Below, piece by piece: positions 1 to 12,193 of a stretch of 64,000 nucleotides of DNA (its first letter is position 1; every line of letters begins with the position of its first letter). The notes under the pieces were generated by a model, which saw nothing but the letters and a program-made list of their open reading frames with translations, did no database searches and had not been told where the DNA came from. Source of the DNA: Piper betle (taxonomy: Eukaryota > Streptophyta > Magnoliopsida > Piperales > Piperaceae). The translations under genes were made by a program, and so were the position numbers. The stretch is taken from contig JAURVB010000804.1 in assembly GCA_033002965.1 (NCBI GenBank), positions 1-64,000 of the forward strand, in the 5' to 3' direction.

Positions 1-116
1 CATCTTAAGACGCCGAGATTGGATCCGCATGAGTTAGGTTCGGGTTAGCCGACCTAACCGGGGCCTGTAACATGCCGGTTCGGTTCACGAGCGTGAACCG
101 GATTTGGGGTGTTACA
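1..116 (+). mobile_element. 3' end of a large LTR (same family as the 38-46 kb LTRs)
   Basis: The first 116 bases match the terminal segment of the LTRs at 38207 (minus strand) and 45890-46005 (plus strand). Shared landmarks are the CTTAAGACG start, the CCGACCTAACCGGGGCCTG stretch and the inverted pair GGTTCACGAGCGTGAACC near the end. It stops at GTTACA, the LTR terminus. No primer-binding site follows, so this is the end of a 3' LTR or a solo LTR, not a 5' LTR. The rest of the LTR lies upstream of the window. Confidence 0.85.
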
Positions 117-289
117 ATGCTAGCCGCCCTGTGGCACACGGAGGAGGCATGGGGGGTGGGATGGGGGATTATGGGTCGTTGGATCAGATCCAACGGCCTA
201 TAAAGGGCAGCACAACACATGTAAGGGGAGCCGTTGGATTGAAAATCCAACAGTTCCCGAAGTCAATATTACAAAATAAATTTTAAAAA
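117..289. other. GC-rich flank with two inverted repeats
   Basis: This is the sequence between the LTR end and the A+T-rich array. A perfect 9-1-9 palindrome (CGTTGGATC / GATCCAACG) lies at 177-195. A second hairpin built from the same word (GTTGGATT gaa AATCCAAC) lies at about 233-251. A TATA-like CCTATAAAG sits between them. The short reading frames here look like chance. It may be the edge of another non-autonomous element. Confidence 0.4.
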
Positions 290-1390
290 TAATTTAAAAA
301 AATAAAATACTATAAAATAAAAACTTAACTTGCTCCGGCTTGAGTTAATATTACAAAATTGATTTTTAAATTTTTTTTAAAAAATAATACCATAAAATAA
401 AATTTTGACTCGCTCCCACGCGGGTTCGAGTCAAGTTTTAATTACAAAATAAACTTTTAAAAAAATAAAATAATTCGGTAATAAAAACTTGATTCACTTA
501 TTTCTCGAGTCAAGTTTTTAATACTATGAAATAAATTTTAAAAAATATAAAATAATTTTGTAATAAAAACTTGGCTCGATCCCGCGCAGGATCGAATCAA
601 GTTTTAATTACAAAATAAATTTAAAAAATAATAATAATTGCGTAATAAAAACTTGACTCACTCACGACTCGCTCTTTCTCGAGCCAAGTTTTTAATTTTT
701 TAATTTTTTTAAATTGACTCGTTTAATTTATTTCATAATATTGACTCCATCGTGGGCGGGATCGAGTCAAGTTTTTATTATAAAATTATTTTATTTTTGT
801 AATTTATTTCATAATATTGACTCAATCTCGTGCTCGATCGAATCAACTTTTTATTACAAAATTATTTTATTATTTTAATTTATTTTTTAATATTGACTTA
901 GGTAAGGGCCAAGTCAAGTTTTTTATTGTGAATAGAGTCATTATGAAAAAATAAATTTTAAAAAATAATTTTTATTGACTAGAGTCAATTTAAAAAAAAT
1001 TAAAAATATTAAAAACTTGACTCGAGAAATAAGCGAGTCGTGAGCGAATCAAGTTTTTATTACCGAAGTATTTTATTTTTTAAAAATTTATTTTGTAATT
1101 AAAACTTGACTCGATTCCCGCGCGGGAGCGAGTCAAATTTTTATTTTATGGTGTTGTATTTTTTTAAAAAAATTATAAATTAATTTTATAATATTGACTC
1201 GAGCAAGACCGAGTCAAGTTTTTATTTTATAGTATTTTATTTTTTAAAATTATTTTTAATATTTATTTCGTAATATTGACTCTAGAGTGAGTCAAGTTTT
1301 TATTTTATAGTATTTTATTTTTAAAATTATTTTTAATATTTATTTCGTAATATTGACTCGGGAGCGAGTTAAGTTTTTATTACGAAATTG
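290..1390. repeat. A+T-rich array of GACTC/GAGTC hairpin units
   Basis: More than ten units of roughly 60-90 bases follow one another. Each unit has a core of the form cttGACTCG...CGAGTCaag, often with a GC-rich centre such as CTCCCGCGCGGG, set in A+T-rich arms (variants of taattacaaaataaattttaaaa). The first half reads the unit one way and the second half largely the other, so the whole stretch has large-scale inverted symmetry. No protein-coding signal is visible. The last unit runs into TTTTTATTACGAAATTG and TGCCAC at 1373-1400, the same junction found in the LTRs and hAT-type elements further right. Confidence 0.7.
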
Positions 1391-1852
1391 TCATTGCCAC
1401 TTCCTCCTCGCCCCTGTTTTTGTGCCACCGTCGGCGGTGCTGTAGGTGACGCTAGTGTGGGGTTGGGGCAAAACGGGCGGAGAGGGGAGGGAAATGGGGT
1501 GGCAAGGGGAGACGGCGTAGGGTGGGGGCAAAACGGGGGGGGGTGAAGTGCGGCCCTAGCAGCACGGTCGGATGAGCACCCGGGTAGACGCCCGGCAGCA
1601 ACCGGGCGGGGGTGGGGGGAAGGGGGAAACAGGGAGAGGGCAAAGGCGACCGGTGGGTGGGGGGTGGAGGGGGGGAATAGAGCGGGCGGGGGCACAGCTG
1701 CAGGTGGGGTAGCAGCGGCTGGCTGGTCGGCGGTGGTGGGCTGGTGGGCGGGAAAAGGTGGGAAAGGGAGCGGGGCTGTGGGCTAGAGGGAGAAGGATGG
1801 GGGAGCTCCCCTTCCATGCGCTGCCAATCAAGGCAGCGCATAGGAGCATTCC
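1391..1852. other. GC-rich, purine-skewed block with CCAAT-containing inverted repeat
   Basis: A GC-rich stretch whose + strand is mostly G and A. The long minus-strand reading frames here are Pro/Ser-rich low-complexity shadows of the skew. At 1816-1841 a perfect 10-bp inverted repeat (ATGCGCTGCC / GGCAGCGCAT) encloses a six-base loop, and a CCAAT motif at 1824-1828 straddles the stem and loop. The block lies directly upstream of the TATA box of the TTG1-like remnant, so it may be partly ancestral promoter and partly transposon. Confidence 0.45.
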
Positions 1853-1884
<32 letters not shown>

Positions 1885-1885
1885 C
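1853..1885 (+). promoter_or_regulatory. TATA box and (TA)n tract of the TTG1-like remnant
   Basis: TATATAAA at 1853-1860 continues into a long TA dinucleotide tract. It lies 112 bases before the best start codon (1965) of the WD40 remnant and about 25 bases after a CCAAT box. Spacing fits a plant core promoter. Whether it is active cannot be told, because the gene behind it is broken. Confidence 0.5.
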
Positions 1886-1964
1886 TTATACGTAGATAGG
1901 TAGATAGAGAAGAGGAGAGTGAGCTGTGGAGAAGAGAAGTTGCACAAATTACCCAAAAAACTTC

Positions 1965-2445
1965 ATGGAGACCTCCACCTCCACGTTCATGGAGGAAGCT
2001 CCACAGAATAAGAGCAAGAGCAACATCGTCACCCACACCTCCCCCTTCCCCATCCTTGCCATGGCCGTTTCCTCGCACCACCTAACCATCGGCAGCTTCC
2101 TCGAAGCCGCCAACAACACCGTCCACCTCCTCTCCACCGCGACGCTCCCTCCCCCACCCCTACCCGCCCACTAAGCTCCTCTTCCACCCGCACTACCACC
2201 TCCTCGCCTCCTCCTCCGACCACCTCCGCCTCTACGGTCTCCGCTCAGCCCCCCCGGTGCAGTGCCCGGTGCTCAACGACAGCAGGGCCTCGGAGTACTG
2301 CACCCCTCTCACCTCTTTCGACTGGAACTACGCGCAGCCGCGGCGGGTCGGAACGGTATCGGTCGACACCACCTGCACCGTCTGGGACGTGGAGCGCGCC
2401 GTGAAGACGCAGCTCATCGCCTACGACAAGGCGCAATTGATTAGA
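1965..2445 (+). pseudogene. TTG1/LWD-like WD40 protein, truncated and frameshifted
   Basis: TTG1-type proteins are seven-bladed WD40 scaffolds that assemble MYB-bHLH complexes; LWD proteins are clock regulators. Frame 1 of the remnant (from ATG 1965) has the family N-terminus: a YTSPFP-like entry, ILAMAVSS, then IGSFLEAANNTVHLLS. The reading frame then shifts by a short deletion near 2140-2155. The conserved HPYPPTKLLFHP motif and the following blade up to YCTPLTSFDWN, RVGTVSVDTTCTVWDVE and TQLIAYDK are read in the other frame (2155-2430). After that the similarity ends abruptly, so roughly the last half of the protein, the remaining WD repeats, is missing. The GC-rich codon use differs sharply from the surrounding A+T-rich sequence. 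It could be a TTG1 or an LWD paralogue; the GSFLEA.NN wording favours TTG1. Confidence 0.8.
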
Positions 2446-2504
2446 GTATGGGATCTGATGTTTTTTTTCCTATAATTAATAATGATATATATGATTGATA
2501 TGTG

Positions 2505-3700
2505 CAATATTTTAGGTTTCATGAATTGTTTTTGCTGAACAGTTTGACTGGTTATTGATGGCAAGAACATTAAGTGGGGAGTAGTATACATGTTTTGGGG
2601 TGATTTAGTATATACTGGTATTGTAGCTATTCTGATTCTTTTATTGAATGCACTGTAGAACTATAAGTTGGAGAGCTCTAGCTCAAGTTACATGAATTTT
2701 ATATATTGAATAATTGTTTGATTGGTTATGATGGAAAGATCACTGAATGGGAAATGTTTAGTGGGATGAATATTGGTATTGTAGTTGTGCTGGTTGTTAT
2801 TTTGTTTTTGAGCAAGGCACAAATGCTCAGAGTATGAGGTCTGCTGCATTATTGTCCAGAATCATATGACTGTTGAGCAGTATTTTAGGTTTCATTGATT
2901 TGTTTTGTTTAACTTTTTGATTGCTGATTGATGGCAAGAGCATTGAATGGATACGGTCAGTAAGATGTTAGGTTACATGTTTTAAGATTTTTTTATTTTT
3001 TATTTTTATACTCGTATTGTAGCTATGCTGATTCGTTCTAGAGGGTTTTCAACTTTGAGAACTCAAATTCTGGTGATATGAGCTATTTCTTGAATGGATT
3101 TGTGGTAGGCTAAGAGCCTAAGACTGGCATCTTGATTGGAGAATGAGAGAAACTTTTATGTGTAGATCACCCGCAGCAATATTGCAGTTTTGTTTGGGAG
3201 CAATGCACGATTGATCAGATATGAGCTTATTCTTGCCTAAAATTATACGATCTATACACATAGTGTTTTAAGGTTTCATAGATTTGCTTTGTTAATATGT
3301 TTGATTGGTCATGGATGGCAAGAACATTGAAGTAGCATTGGTTAGTGAGATGTTAGGGTGCATGTTTTACAATGTTTTTTATATGTTGGTGTTGTAGCTA
3401 TGCTGATTGTTTGTTGTCTGTACAATCAGTATTCTGGTATTCATTAATTTGCTTTGGGGAACTGTTTGTTTGGTCATGGATGAAAGAAGCATTGAAAAAG
3501 CGGAGTTAGAAGGATATTAGTTGAATACTGATATTGTAGCCGTGTTGGTTGTTTTAATGAGTGTACTACAAATCTACATTTGGAGAACTGTAGTTCAGGT
3601 GATATGAATCATTTCTTGAATACAATGATAGTAGTGAATAGCTACTGTGATGATAATGGAGGCTAAGACAGCCATCTTAATTAGGAGAAGGATATAAGTT
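2505..3700 (+). repeat. Five diverged copies of a ~180-bp repeat
   Basis: A recurring unit starts near 2510, 2700, 2885, 3270 and 3432. Each contains, in order, GGTTTCAT..ATTTG, TTTGATTGGTNATGGATGG, CAAGAACATTGAATGG, AGTGAGATGTTAGG, GCATGTTTTA and ATTGTAGCTATGCTG. Two further copies of the same unit follow the broken 3' ends of MED15 copies 1 and 2 (13271 and 23535). No coding potential is seen. The unit follows the truncated TTG1-like remnant directly. Confidence 0.65.
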
Positions 3701-3744
3701 TTTCTGTGTTGATCACTTGCAGCAAAATTGATAAATGGATATAG

Positions 3745-4644
3745 GTCAATCTTTAGGTGTTATTTGTAACTGAAATAGATCTGCCACAAACACAAATTGG
3801 GATTAGCAAGTTGAATGTTCCCAATATATTTTGTCCACTTAATTTCTAGATATATCAAACGAAACTTAATCACCATATGCAGAAGAATATAGGATAAGTT
3901 CGGATATTTGTTTCCACAAGCCACAATATATGGATTATTCAATGAGTCATGATATTATTTATGTGCTTTATTTGTAATCATGTGTCCTTCTCTCTTTTTC
4001 ATCGGAGTTTTTTATAATGCAGTGGTCCACTGCCGGTGGATATATTGTTGAAGCAATTTGATAGAAAGTCTAGTTCTTCAGTTTGCAAGGCCTTTTGATC
4101 AGCAATTGTCAAAGTTTAATTATAACATAGTTTCTGTTCAAGGTTTTAAAGCCTCAGAGATTGCTGTATGGTTTGTAATGTTAGGTTAACTTATAATTAT
4201 AGGTAGAATGCTTGTTGCCTAGCACTTCTGACTAGTATCGTTGTTCTATAGAGCCTGGTGCCTAATGCATGCTTGAAGGCAAGTGAATATGTTTATGTTC
4301 TATTCATAAATTAGTAGTGTGAAGGGATTTTCTTGTAAATGTGATTAGATGTAGAACAATCTTTAGATATTATTTGTAACTGAAATAGATATTTGATAAC
4401 TGCAATTTGTGATTGGCAGGTTGACTTTCCCCAAGAAATTTTGTCCACCTTAGTCAAAACATATCAAATGAAACTCACTCAACACATGGAGGTCTTGACT
4501 TTGATAAGAAGATGGCTTTTTTACGTAGGACATGAGAACTTGGAAACTTATAATTGCTCTGGAGAAGTTTTGGTGCCGATGTTCTGGAGTTTGTTTTACA
4601 ACGTGGCTACTGCTAGTGATAGCAGCTATTTATCATGGAAATGA
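3745..4644 (+). other. Direct duplication containing an unidentified exon-like frame
   Basis: Segments 3745-3945 and 4363-4570 are diverged direct repeats: both carry TATTTGTAACTGAAATAGAT and a TTTTGTCCAC core. The second copy is open from a plausible acceptor (GATTGGCAG at 4411-4419) to a TGA at 4642-4644. It would encode about 74 residues with DFPQEILSTLVKTYQMKL and LIRRWLFYVGHENLE as its most protein-like parts. The first copy is interrupted by stops. I do not recognise the family. No partner exon was found, so this may be an orphan gene fragment. Confidence 0.35.
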
Positions 4645-4659
4645 AATAGTTTTTTAACA

Positions 4660-7435
4660 GGAAGATGTGATTGTTAAGCTTACTGTTTGTTTGAAATATG
4701 ACTTCTAAAATCTATATCAAGCAGCAACTGATTAAAACTGAAATTGCTGTGCTCACCTTGAACTGACGGCTGCACACTCGCATGTCATTTCTTTTTTAAA
4801 TATTTGATATCTACAAATGACGCCCATTTATCATTCTCAATTGACTTATTATATTCTATATCGTGAGTGATAAATGTAGTTCTAGAAAAGGAGCCTTTTT
4901 ATGTGGGAAACATTGGGTCATCTCAGATCCACTTAATTTAAGTACTTTGCCTGTGAGTCTGTGACTGTGACCTCGATGGGACTGATGTTGGTGCATAATG
5001 GAGGCCACGAGGATATAAATTTTTGGACTTCCTTCACGTGGTCTGGTCTATACCATGGCCAAGAAACCTTTGGAGACGTTGTCGAAGTGTAGAAAATTTA
5101 CTATACGCTCTTGGGGCTCTGTCAAAAGAAAAAGTTGATGTAATGATTCCGATCAACATAGCTGATTAGTACCGTCAACGACATGTAAAGCTAGTCATCT
5201 TTATACCCGACATTGCTGATATTAATTTTTCTCGTTATTTGTTGAGATCGTTTAGCATGCCTGTTTGAAAACAATTTGGATTTTCTATGAAATTAAATAA
5301 ACTCTTTTTGTCATGGATTTTTTCTATTCATGTATAAATAAAGTATATGTCAAAAAATTAATTATAAGAATAATAAGATTTTTTATAATATAGTTACAAT
5401 CTATTAAAATAAATAAGAGGTCTACGTTAAACAGGTATAACTTATTTTCATGCATAAATAGAGTATATGTTAAGAAATTAATTATAAGAATTATAAAAGA
5501 AAATTTTATATAATATAATTACAATCTATTAGGATAAAAGAAAGTCTACATTACATTGAACAGGTGTAACTTATCACTCTGGACTCTATTATCTCTTAAG
5601 GTTTTTTTGAATAGGTAGAACCAGCCATTTAACCAGGCTGGAAGAAACTTAGTAAAAAAAGGGTGAATTTTTTATGGGGAGATGAAACCCAGAATTGACA
5701 ATTCATGTCAATCCAAGCTGATTCAGGAGCCGAGTCAACACGGGCAAAATCAATTGAAACCCCTCCCATTAAAACTTGTGAAAACCCTCCTCTCCTCCTC
5801 CTAATCGGCAGCCATACCCTCTAACTGCTAGCTTTCGACTGCCACCAGAGCCCTCCAACTGCCGGCCACCCTTCACCTCCTGGCAGACCACCAGGTCCCC
5901 CTCTGATCACTGCAGCTTCTTATAGAAGTGTTTCAATCCATTTGTTGGTGTGAAAACAATTTTAAGAAATCCAATAGTCCATTTCAATTTACGAAAATGT
6001 GTATTTTCTTTTGTTGTGTTCCAATTAAATATAGCATGCATACACAAAATGTATATTAATTAGTTTGCATGTATGTTTATTATATTTAATTGTAAAGTCC
6101 CCAGTAAAAAAATATTATTTAACTTATTTTGCACTAATAAATATGACGGCCGTGCTTGCTTTGGCATTAATAAAGATTTATAGGAACGAACCCATAAGTA
6201 ATCACATCGCCACCATTGGTACGTAGCGTACCCTTGTGAGGTTGGATTTCAATATGGTTTGTCTCGGTCTATTACCATGGGTCTCACATTTATTTGTTAT
6301 TATTTGACATTGTTTTGGGCACTTAATATATTTATCATTTGGACCTCACATTTACTTATTATTAATTTTCATTGTTTTGGACCCTCTAAATATTTTAAAT
6401 TGACACCAATGAGACAATGATTTTTGGATCCACACCTTGTGGACGCAATACTTCCCCAAGTACTACCCATTAGTAATAAGGCATTTAGTAAGGGTGCTAA
6501 CTGCTCGATTTTGTTTGTGTCAAAATTTGACTTGAAATCAAGCAATTAAACACGAGCACATTATTATTTGGTTTAATTTGACTCTAAGTTCGATAATTTA
6601 TTAGAGATATAAAAATATATGTATTTTCTGTATAGTCATTTACGTAATAATAATTATGATTATATCGTAACGATAGTTTTACGGGAAAATATAATGATTT
6701 TGTTGTTAAACAAACTGAGTGGCTGCCGAACGCATTCAACGTAGATCCTCTCCGCCCTTCCAAGCGAGTTTTCCTTGTAAGGTTGTGGTTTCCTCGTAAA
6801 AAGCAATCAATTAATCAATCTCTATATATATCTTGTTGGGATTAACCAATTAAACCAAATATAAATCTCATAGTTCAACACATAAGGATGAGAAGTACCA
6901 AGCAAATAAAGAGAGACGACAAGATAATTTTACGTGGAAAACCCCAAATTTAAGAAAAACCACAAGGTAAACAGCCAGATCAAATTCACTATATCATAAT
7001 TTTGATACAGAATAGATCTACAGGAGAACAAACTCTCTAATACTAATTTACTACTTTTTACAAAATTAGTATAAAGTCGTAGAAAATAATATACGAAGAA
7101 TATTACAGATCAAGAACTTGGCGAAGTTACCATTAACGATTACAAACCAATCTCAACAAAACATTCACCTTTTTTCAATCTACACAGCTTTCTTTCTTCC
7201 TTTGCAGCAATAAATTTTCTCCAAAATCCAAAGACAAGAAAAACCAAAGAAAAAAACGTCGTACCTACTTTTATTTCTTTCAACTAGCCAAATCTTAAAA
7301 ATTTTTATTTTTACCCAAAATAAAATTATTGGTTCATATATTTACAGAAAAGGGACGACCCAACGCATATGCCCAATCGGTCTACGGTGGAGTTGCGGTG
7401 GTGTTAGTGTTTGGATTGGACGTGAAGGAGCGGCC
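4660..7435. other. Intergenic A+T-rich sequence, no gene recognised
   Basis: No convincing coding region. A ~120-bp tandem duplication occupies about 5324-5443 and 5444-5573, both copies running from a TATTCATG-type start to an AGGT.TAACTTA end. A C-rich stretch at 5760-5920 has weak Pro/Ser/Leu coding bias but no recognisable motif. From about 6830 (TGTTGGGATTAACC) to 7000 the wording, including TTTTACGTGGAAAACCCC, resembles the start of a Copia-type LTR, but no partner LTR is visible. Confidence 0.5.
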
Positions 7436-8328
7436 GTGGATTGGAACATTAACGTTAGGATAGGAAGGGGTGATTGGAGGGCTGGGTTGTCGCATGAGTC
7501 CGCAATCTCATCATCAATAAGATGTGAGAAACTTTTTTGGTCTGACTGTTTGCTTGTGGGATTGTTTTATTTTTTTGTTCACGGAAATATGAGAAATAAT
7601 GGTTTTGAATTATGGTAGATAAGAAGACTGGATTGAATTATTAATGTATTGTTCAACAGCTTAGAGTCGTTTGCTTCTTGGAGACTGTTATTTCAGTCTA
7701 GAATATGAAAAATGATGATTTTGAAAGAGTGTCACAGTACACTTTTTTTTGATTATTTGTTGGGGTAAATTTGTTAAAACTGTTGGTGAAAAAGAAGAAG
7801 AATAACTAGATTGAATTATCAAATATGTCAAGTTTTTGGGTGCATCTCATGAAGCTAATTATATATGGGATAAGCTATGTCAACGTGAAATATCATATTG
7901 ATGTTGAACTGTTTAGAGTTGTGACAGGTCTATTTAGTGTGTGAGAAAGAAAAGGACAGAATGAGAAAAATGAATATTTTTTACTCATTCTGGTTTTGGT
8001 TTGTTAGAAAGTATGGAAAAATAATGTAATTAATTTTTTAAGATGAAGGAAAATCCCTTTCCAACTATTTTTTGACTATCTCTTTTGACTGAAAAAGAAA
8101 AAAAGTATGAGAATACTTATTCTCACATTTTTGTCTGCTTTCTCTTGTTTGGTTTGTATGAAAATGTGAGAAAAGAAAATCTGTTTCCCATCACAGTGAA
8201 ACAGTAGAATATCCCATCGCAACCATTTTCTCCTCAAAAAATTTAAAGAAATGAAAGAAAGTAAGAATGTATACAAATTTTTCTTTCTGTTTAACCAAAC
8301 ACATCAGAGAAAATCATAGAAAAGATCA

Positions 8329-8357
8329 TTTCTTTTTCTTTTTCTTTTTCTTTCTCA
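8329..8357. repeat. Pyrimidine hexamer microsatellite
   Basis: About four units of TCTTTT in tandem inside intron 1 of MED15 copy 1. No function is suggested. Confidence 0.7.
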
Positions 8358-11300
8358 CATCTAACCTTTTGTAAAAATAAAATTCTCGCTATTCTAAGAT
8401 ACTTTTAAACAACAAAATGTGAAAATAATAAAAGAGGGTGGCATTTACGCACACCGCCCCACGATTCATGTATGCACGCATAAGTAAATGGTAAGGGTAA
8501 AGAAAAATTATAAGTAATGATGTAATTTTATAACTTCTTTCTCTCCAACCAAACCGAGAATTGAGAAATTTTTTCTTTTTTTTTCTCTCACATGCAATTT
8601 TGTCACTTTCTTGCAAACCAAACAGATTAGTAGAATGTATCAAAGTGCACATTTTGTTTCTTGGGCATAACAAATCAATCCTGAATTGTGTTATTAAATG
8701 TGCAGATTAGACACTTTGAAAAAGAAGTTACCTATGTCTGGGCCGGATGGTTTGGTCGAACTTCAGAAAATTGCTGTGAGATTTGAGGAGAAGATTTATA
8801 CTTTAGCCACGAGCCAGGTACAATATATACTGTTTGATTTCTTACTTAGTGATTGTTTATTGAAAATAATTTTAATTACTCAATCTCATTTTTATAGCTT
8901 CATATCAGAATGATTCGTGTCCATTTTGGTTTTGAGGCAGTTTTATATTTATTTTGATAACTTCATTTGTTTTGGAAATCTTTTGCTTTCCGATTTAGTT
9001 GGATTTGTCCTTCTCGGCAAAAGTATAACATCTCAATTTTCACCATCATATGACTATGTCACATCACTCTTGCAAATAGGAAGTTGGTTTCATATATATA
9101 TAAAAAAAGAAGTCTTCATTGAGCTACTTTTGACCTTCGTTGCACTTGCATTAGACTGATTACCTGCGGAAAATATCAATAAAGATTCTTGAATTTGGGA
9201 CAAAATTTGAGAATGGCGTGGCTAATTCCTCTGGTGTCGAAAGTCTGAACCCCTCAAATCCAGGTTTAAAAAGTAAACATGTTCTCCTTATTTGCATTTT
9301 TTTGAGTACCATTTGCAGTTTCTATTTAGTTGTGTGTATAGAAGTAAGTTATTATAGTCTAAACAAATCAAATACGATACTGACTTTGTTAATTTACTCA
9401 ACTTTTGTAGCATCAAATACAATGCAATCCCAAATGCAGAATCAAGGTCAACAGCAGTTACCTGTGACAATGGTTAATCCATCTGAGGCACATCAGCAGA
9501 TTTTGCCTCAGAACAGTGTTCCTTCTGCTGCTGTAATGACTTCGATGACTGCGTTAACACAGATTGGAATAACTAATGTTGTTGGTCTGAATGCAAACTT
9601 ACCTCCAAATATGGGAGGAATAGCACATAATTATTATGGTTATTCATTAGTTGGACAAGGAGTTTAACGAAATGTTTTTGCCAATGCACAGAAACAGCAG
9701 CAGTTACAAGGAAGCCGGCAACAATCCGAGCATCCAGAACAGCAGTATAGCATCTATCCGCAGCAACAATTGTGTGATCAGCTTCTCAAGCAGAAGATCC
9801 AGCAAAAACAGCAAGGAAAAATGCAATCCTCAATGCCGCTCTCTCACCTTCAGCAGCAGCAATCCTATCTTCTGTTGTCATCTTACAGGGCTCTCAACAA
9901 TCTCTTGTGCAGAATTTATCTCCTTCCATGATGTAGGCAGTCCCACAATTTGGGTTGCAGCTGAACCAGCAGGTATACATCTTGTTCCTCCATGATTTGA
10001 GCTGATAAGTAAGGAATATTTTTTGCAAGACTTACCGAGACATGCTTTTTAGATATTTGTGAGACAACTTCTTCGTATCTGTATTGGATGTAGTTTTTTT
10101 TTTTTTGTGCATTTATGTCAATTAGAGATTTTGATTGTGTGCGGTCCACAAATTGTTGGCCTTTACTTGTTTTGAGGTTTACAAGTTTAGCTATTTTGTT
10201 CGTTGAGTATATTGACCTATTGTCTTGGGCTCTATATTTGCTCATAGTATGTTGGGTATGGCATAAGAAAAGGTCAATAACATGAGGCAACATATATTGT
10301 TTCCTTCCCTTTTTCGTACGGAGTTATAAAGCATATTATATTTTGGCACTTTAGTTGGGTGGTTTCTCTTATTGCAGAAAGAACATTCCCATGTTTCAAG
10401 TAAGTCAGTAGTATTAAACTCAGAAGCAAGGAAGATAGGTTTGATATGATATGAAGACTATAACGTATTAGTACTATCTTAACAGACTGTTGTTCTGGTC
10501 AAATTTAATGCAGACGGTGCCTTCACTGCAACAACAATCACAATTGATAGGACAGCAACCTAAAACTCATAGCATTCAACAAATACTTGGACAGCAGCAA
10601 ACTGGTGTTCAAGATATGCAACAGCAAGGACTGCTTGGTTCACTGGCCAATCTATCCAACATGCAGCAGTCCCAGCAGTCATCCTTACTTTGTCAGCAGA
10701 GTAATATTTCAACCTTGAATCAGCAACAACAGTTATCTGTACGAAATAATGTATTTGGATTGCCGTCACAAGGGCAACAACAGTCTCAATTGATCAAGTC
10801 CCAGTTTCAGTTGTAGTCAGCTCAATTAACACAGCAGATGACTTCACAGCAGCAACAGCCACAGGCTAACTCAATTTTGGTGCAGGAAAGGATGCAAGCT
10901 CCAAGTAATTTACTTAAGACACAGAGCAGTATTGAGCAACAGAATCAACATCCTTTTCAAGTTCAGAGAGGACTTCCAGAAACTTCATCTCGTGAATTCT
11001 AACTCTATTCTTTCTTTTGTTGGTGTTGCATCTGATCTAACTTTGTTTCCAGTATTGGACTCCAACATTGGGTGTCAGTTTTGTATGATTGGATAGTTCT
11101 TTAACTCTCTCTAGCCGCCTAAGCTAGATGACCTAAGATCTAACTTCTAACAGTCAATGTGTATGCTAAAGTTTTCTTGGCTCAACTTTGAGGTAAACCA
11201 TCAATAATGTTTGTTTGCTTCTTTGTAGCATCTATGGATTCTACTGCACTAACGGGACCTAATGCTGTAGATTGGCAAGAAGAGGCCTATCAGAAGGTAC

Positions 11301-12193
11301 ATTGCTTTTCACCTTGCTTGACTTTGTTTGTGTGTGAAAGTAAATATTTTGCAAGAAAAGCCGGTGGGCAGAGGAACATTAGAAATTTAGTTCAAATTTG
11401 TGCTTTTTACTTTCTTTGATGATGAAGTTTGCATTTTTGGAAATACCATTAGTCATGACCTTGTCCATCAGGAACAGAGCTTGTAATATTACATGTGCTG
11501 TTTAGCATTTACCTTAATCCAGTAAAAAAGGTGAAAAGATGGAAAAATGAAGTGGGTTTTAGACTCTTATTTTTTTTCTGGGCTAAGGCAAGCCTGAAGC
11601 GCGGTGCAAAAGTGTTGTTGCATTAAGAGAATCACATGTGTAGACCTCAGATGCTTTGCCTTTCATACCATGGCTCACAAGTGGTGCCCGAGCATTGATC
11701 TTCAAACGTTTGGGGAAGGGTTTGCATTCTTAAATTGGTGATCTTTCAAGATAGGCCAACCCTGTAGTCAATTGGTTTTGTAGAAGTTTAGAAGGAGGGT
11801 GTGTTTTTCTTTTGAATGGCAATGCTGCATATTAGGTGCTATCTGCGCAACAAATATGTTTTAGCTCTTAGGACTCGGATGAGTGCATCATGCAATTACT
11901 TACCTAAAAGGACTGGCTTAAGAATTGTCTTGCTTTTCTTGCTCTCTTTTAACAGTTAGGTGTTAAGATGTCTGCTTGCTAAGAGATAATTTATAAGTTT
12001 TGTGCGCGTAATGGATGCTTACATTGGACAGTTTGATGTTTTTTTTTTCGGTTGCAGTTGCAGTCGATGAAGAGCATGTACTTCATGGATATAAGCGAAC
12101 TCCATAGCAGGCCCCCTGTGAGATACCAGCAGGTAGGCGGTAATCTTAAAATTTAACTAAATAAATGTCTATTTTAAAGCTGATGGTTAGATC

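Noticed and set aside
290..1390. CRISPR-like array
   Set aside because: Units vary in length and sequence, are palindromic throughout with no unique spacers, and the genome is a plant's.
1452..2081. 209-codon Pro/Ser-rich minus-strand frame
   Set aside because: It arises from strong purine skew and runs antisense through the recognisable TTG1-like remnant.
6830..7000. Copia LTR
   Set aside because: Wording is suggestive, but there is no second LTR, primer site or target duplication, so it is only mentioned in the intergenic entry.
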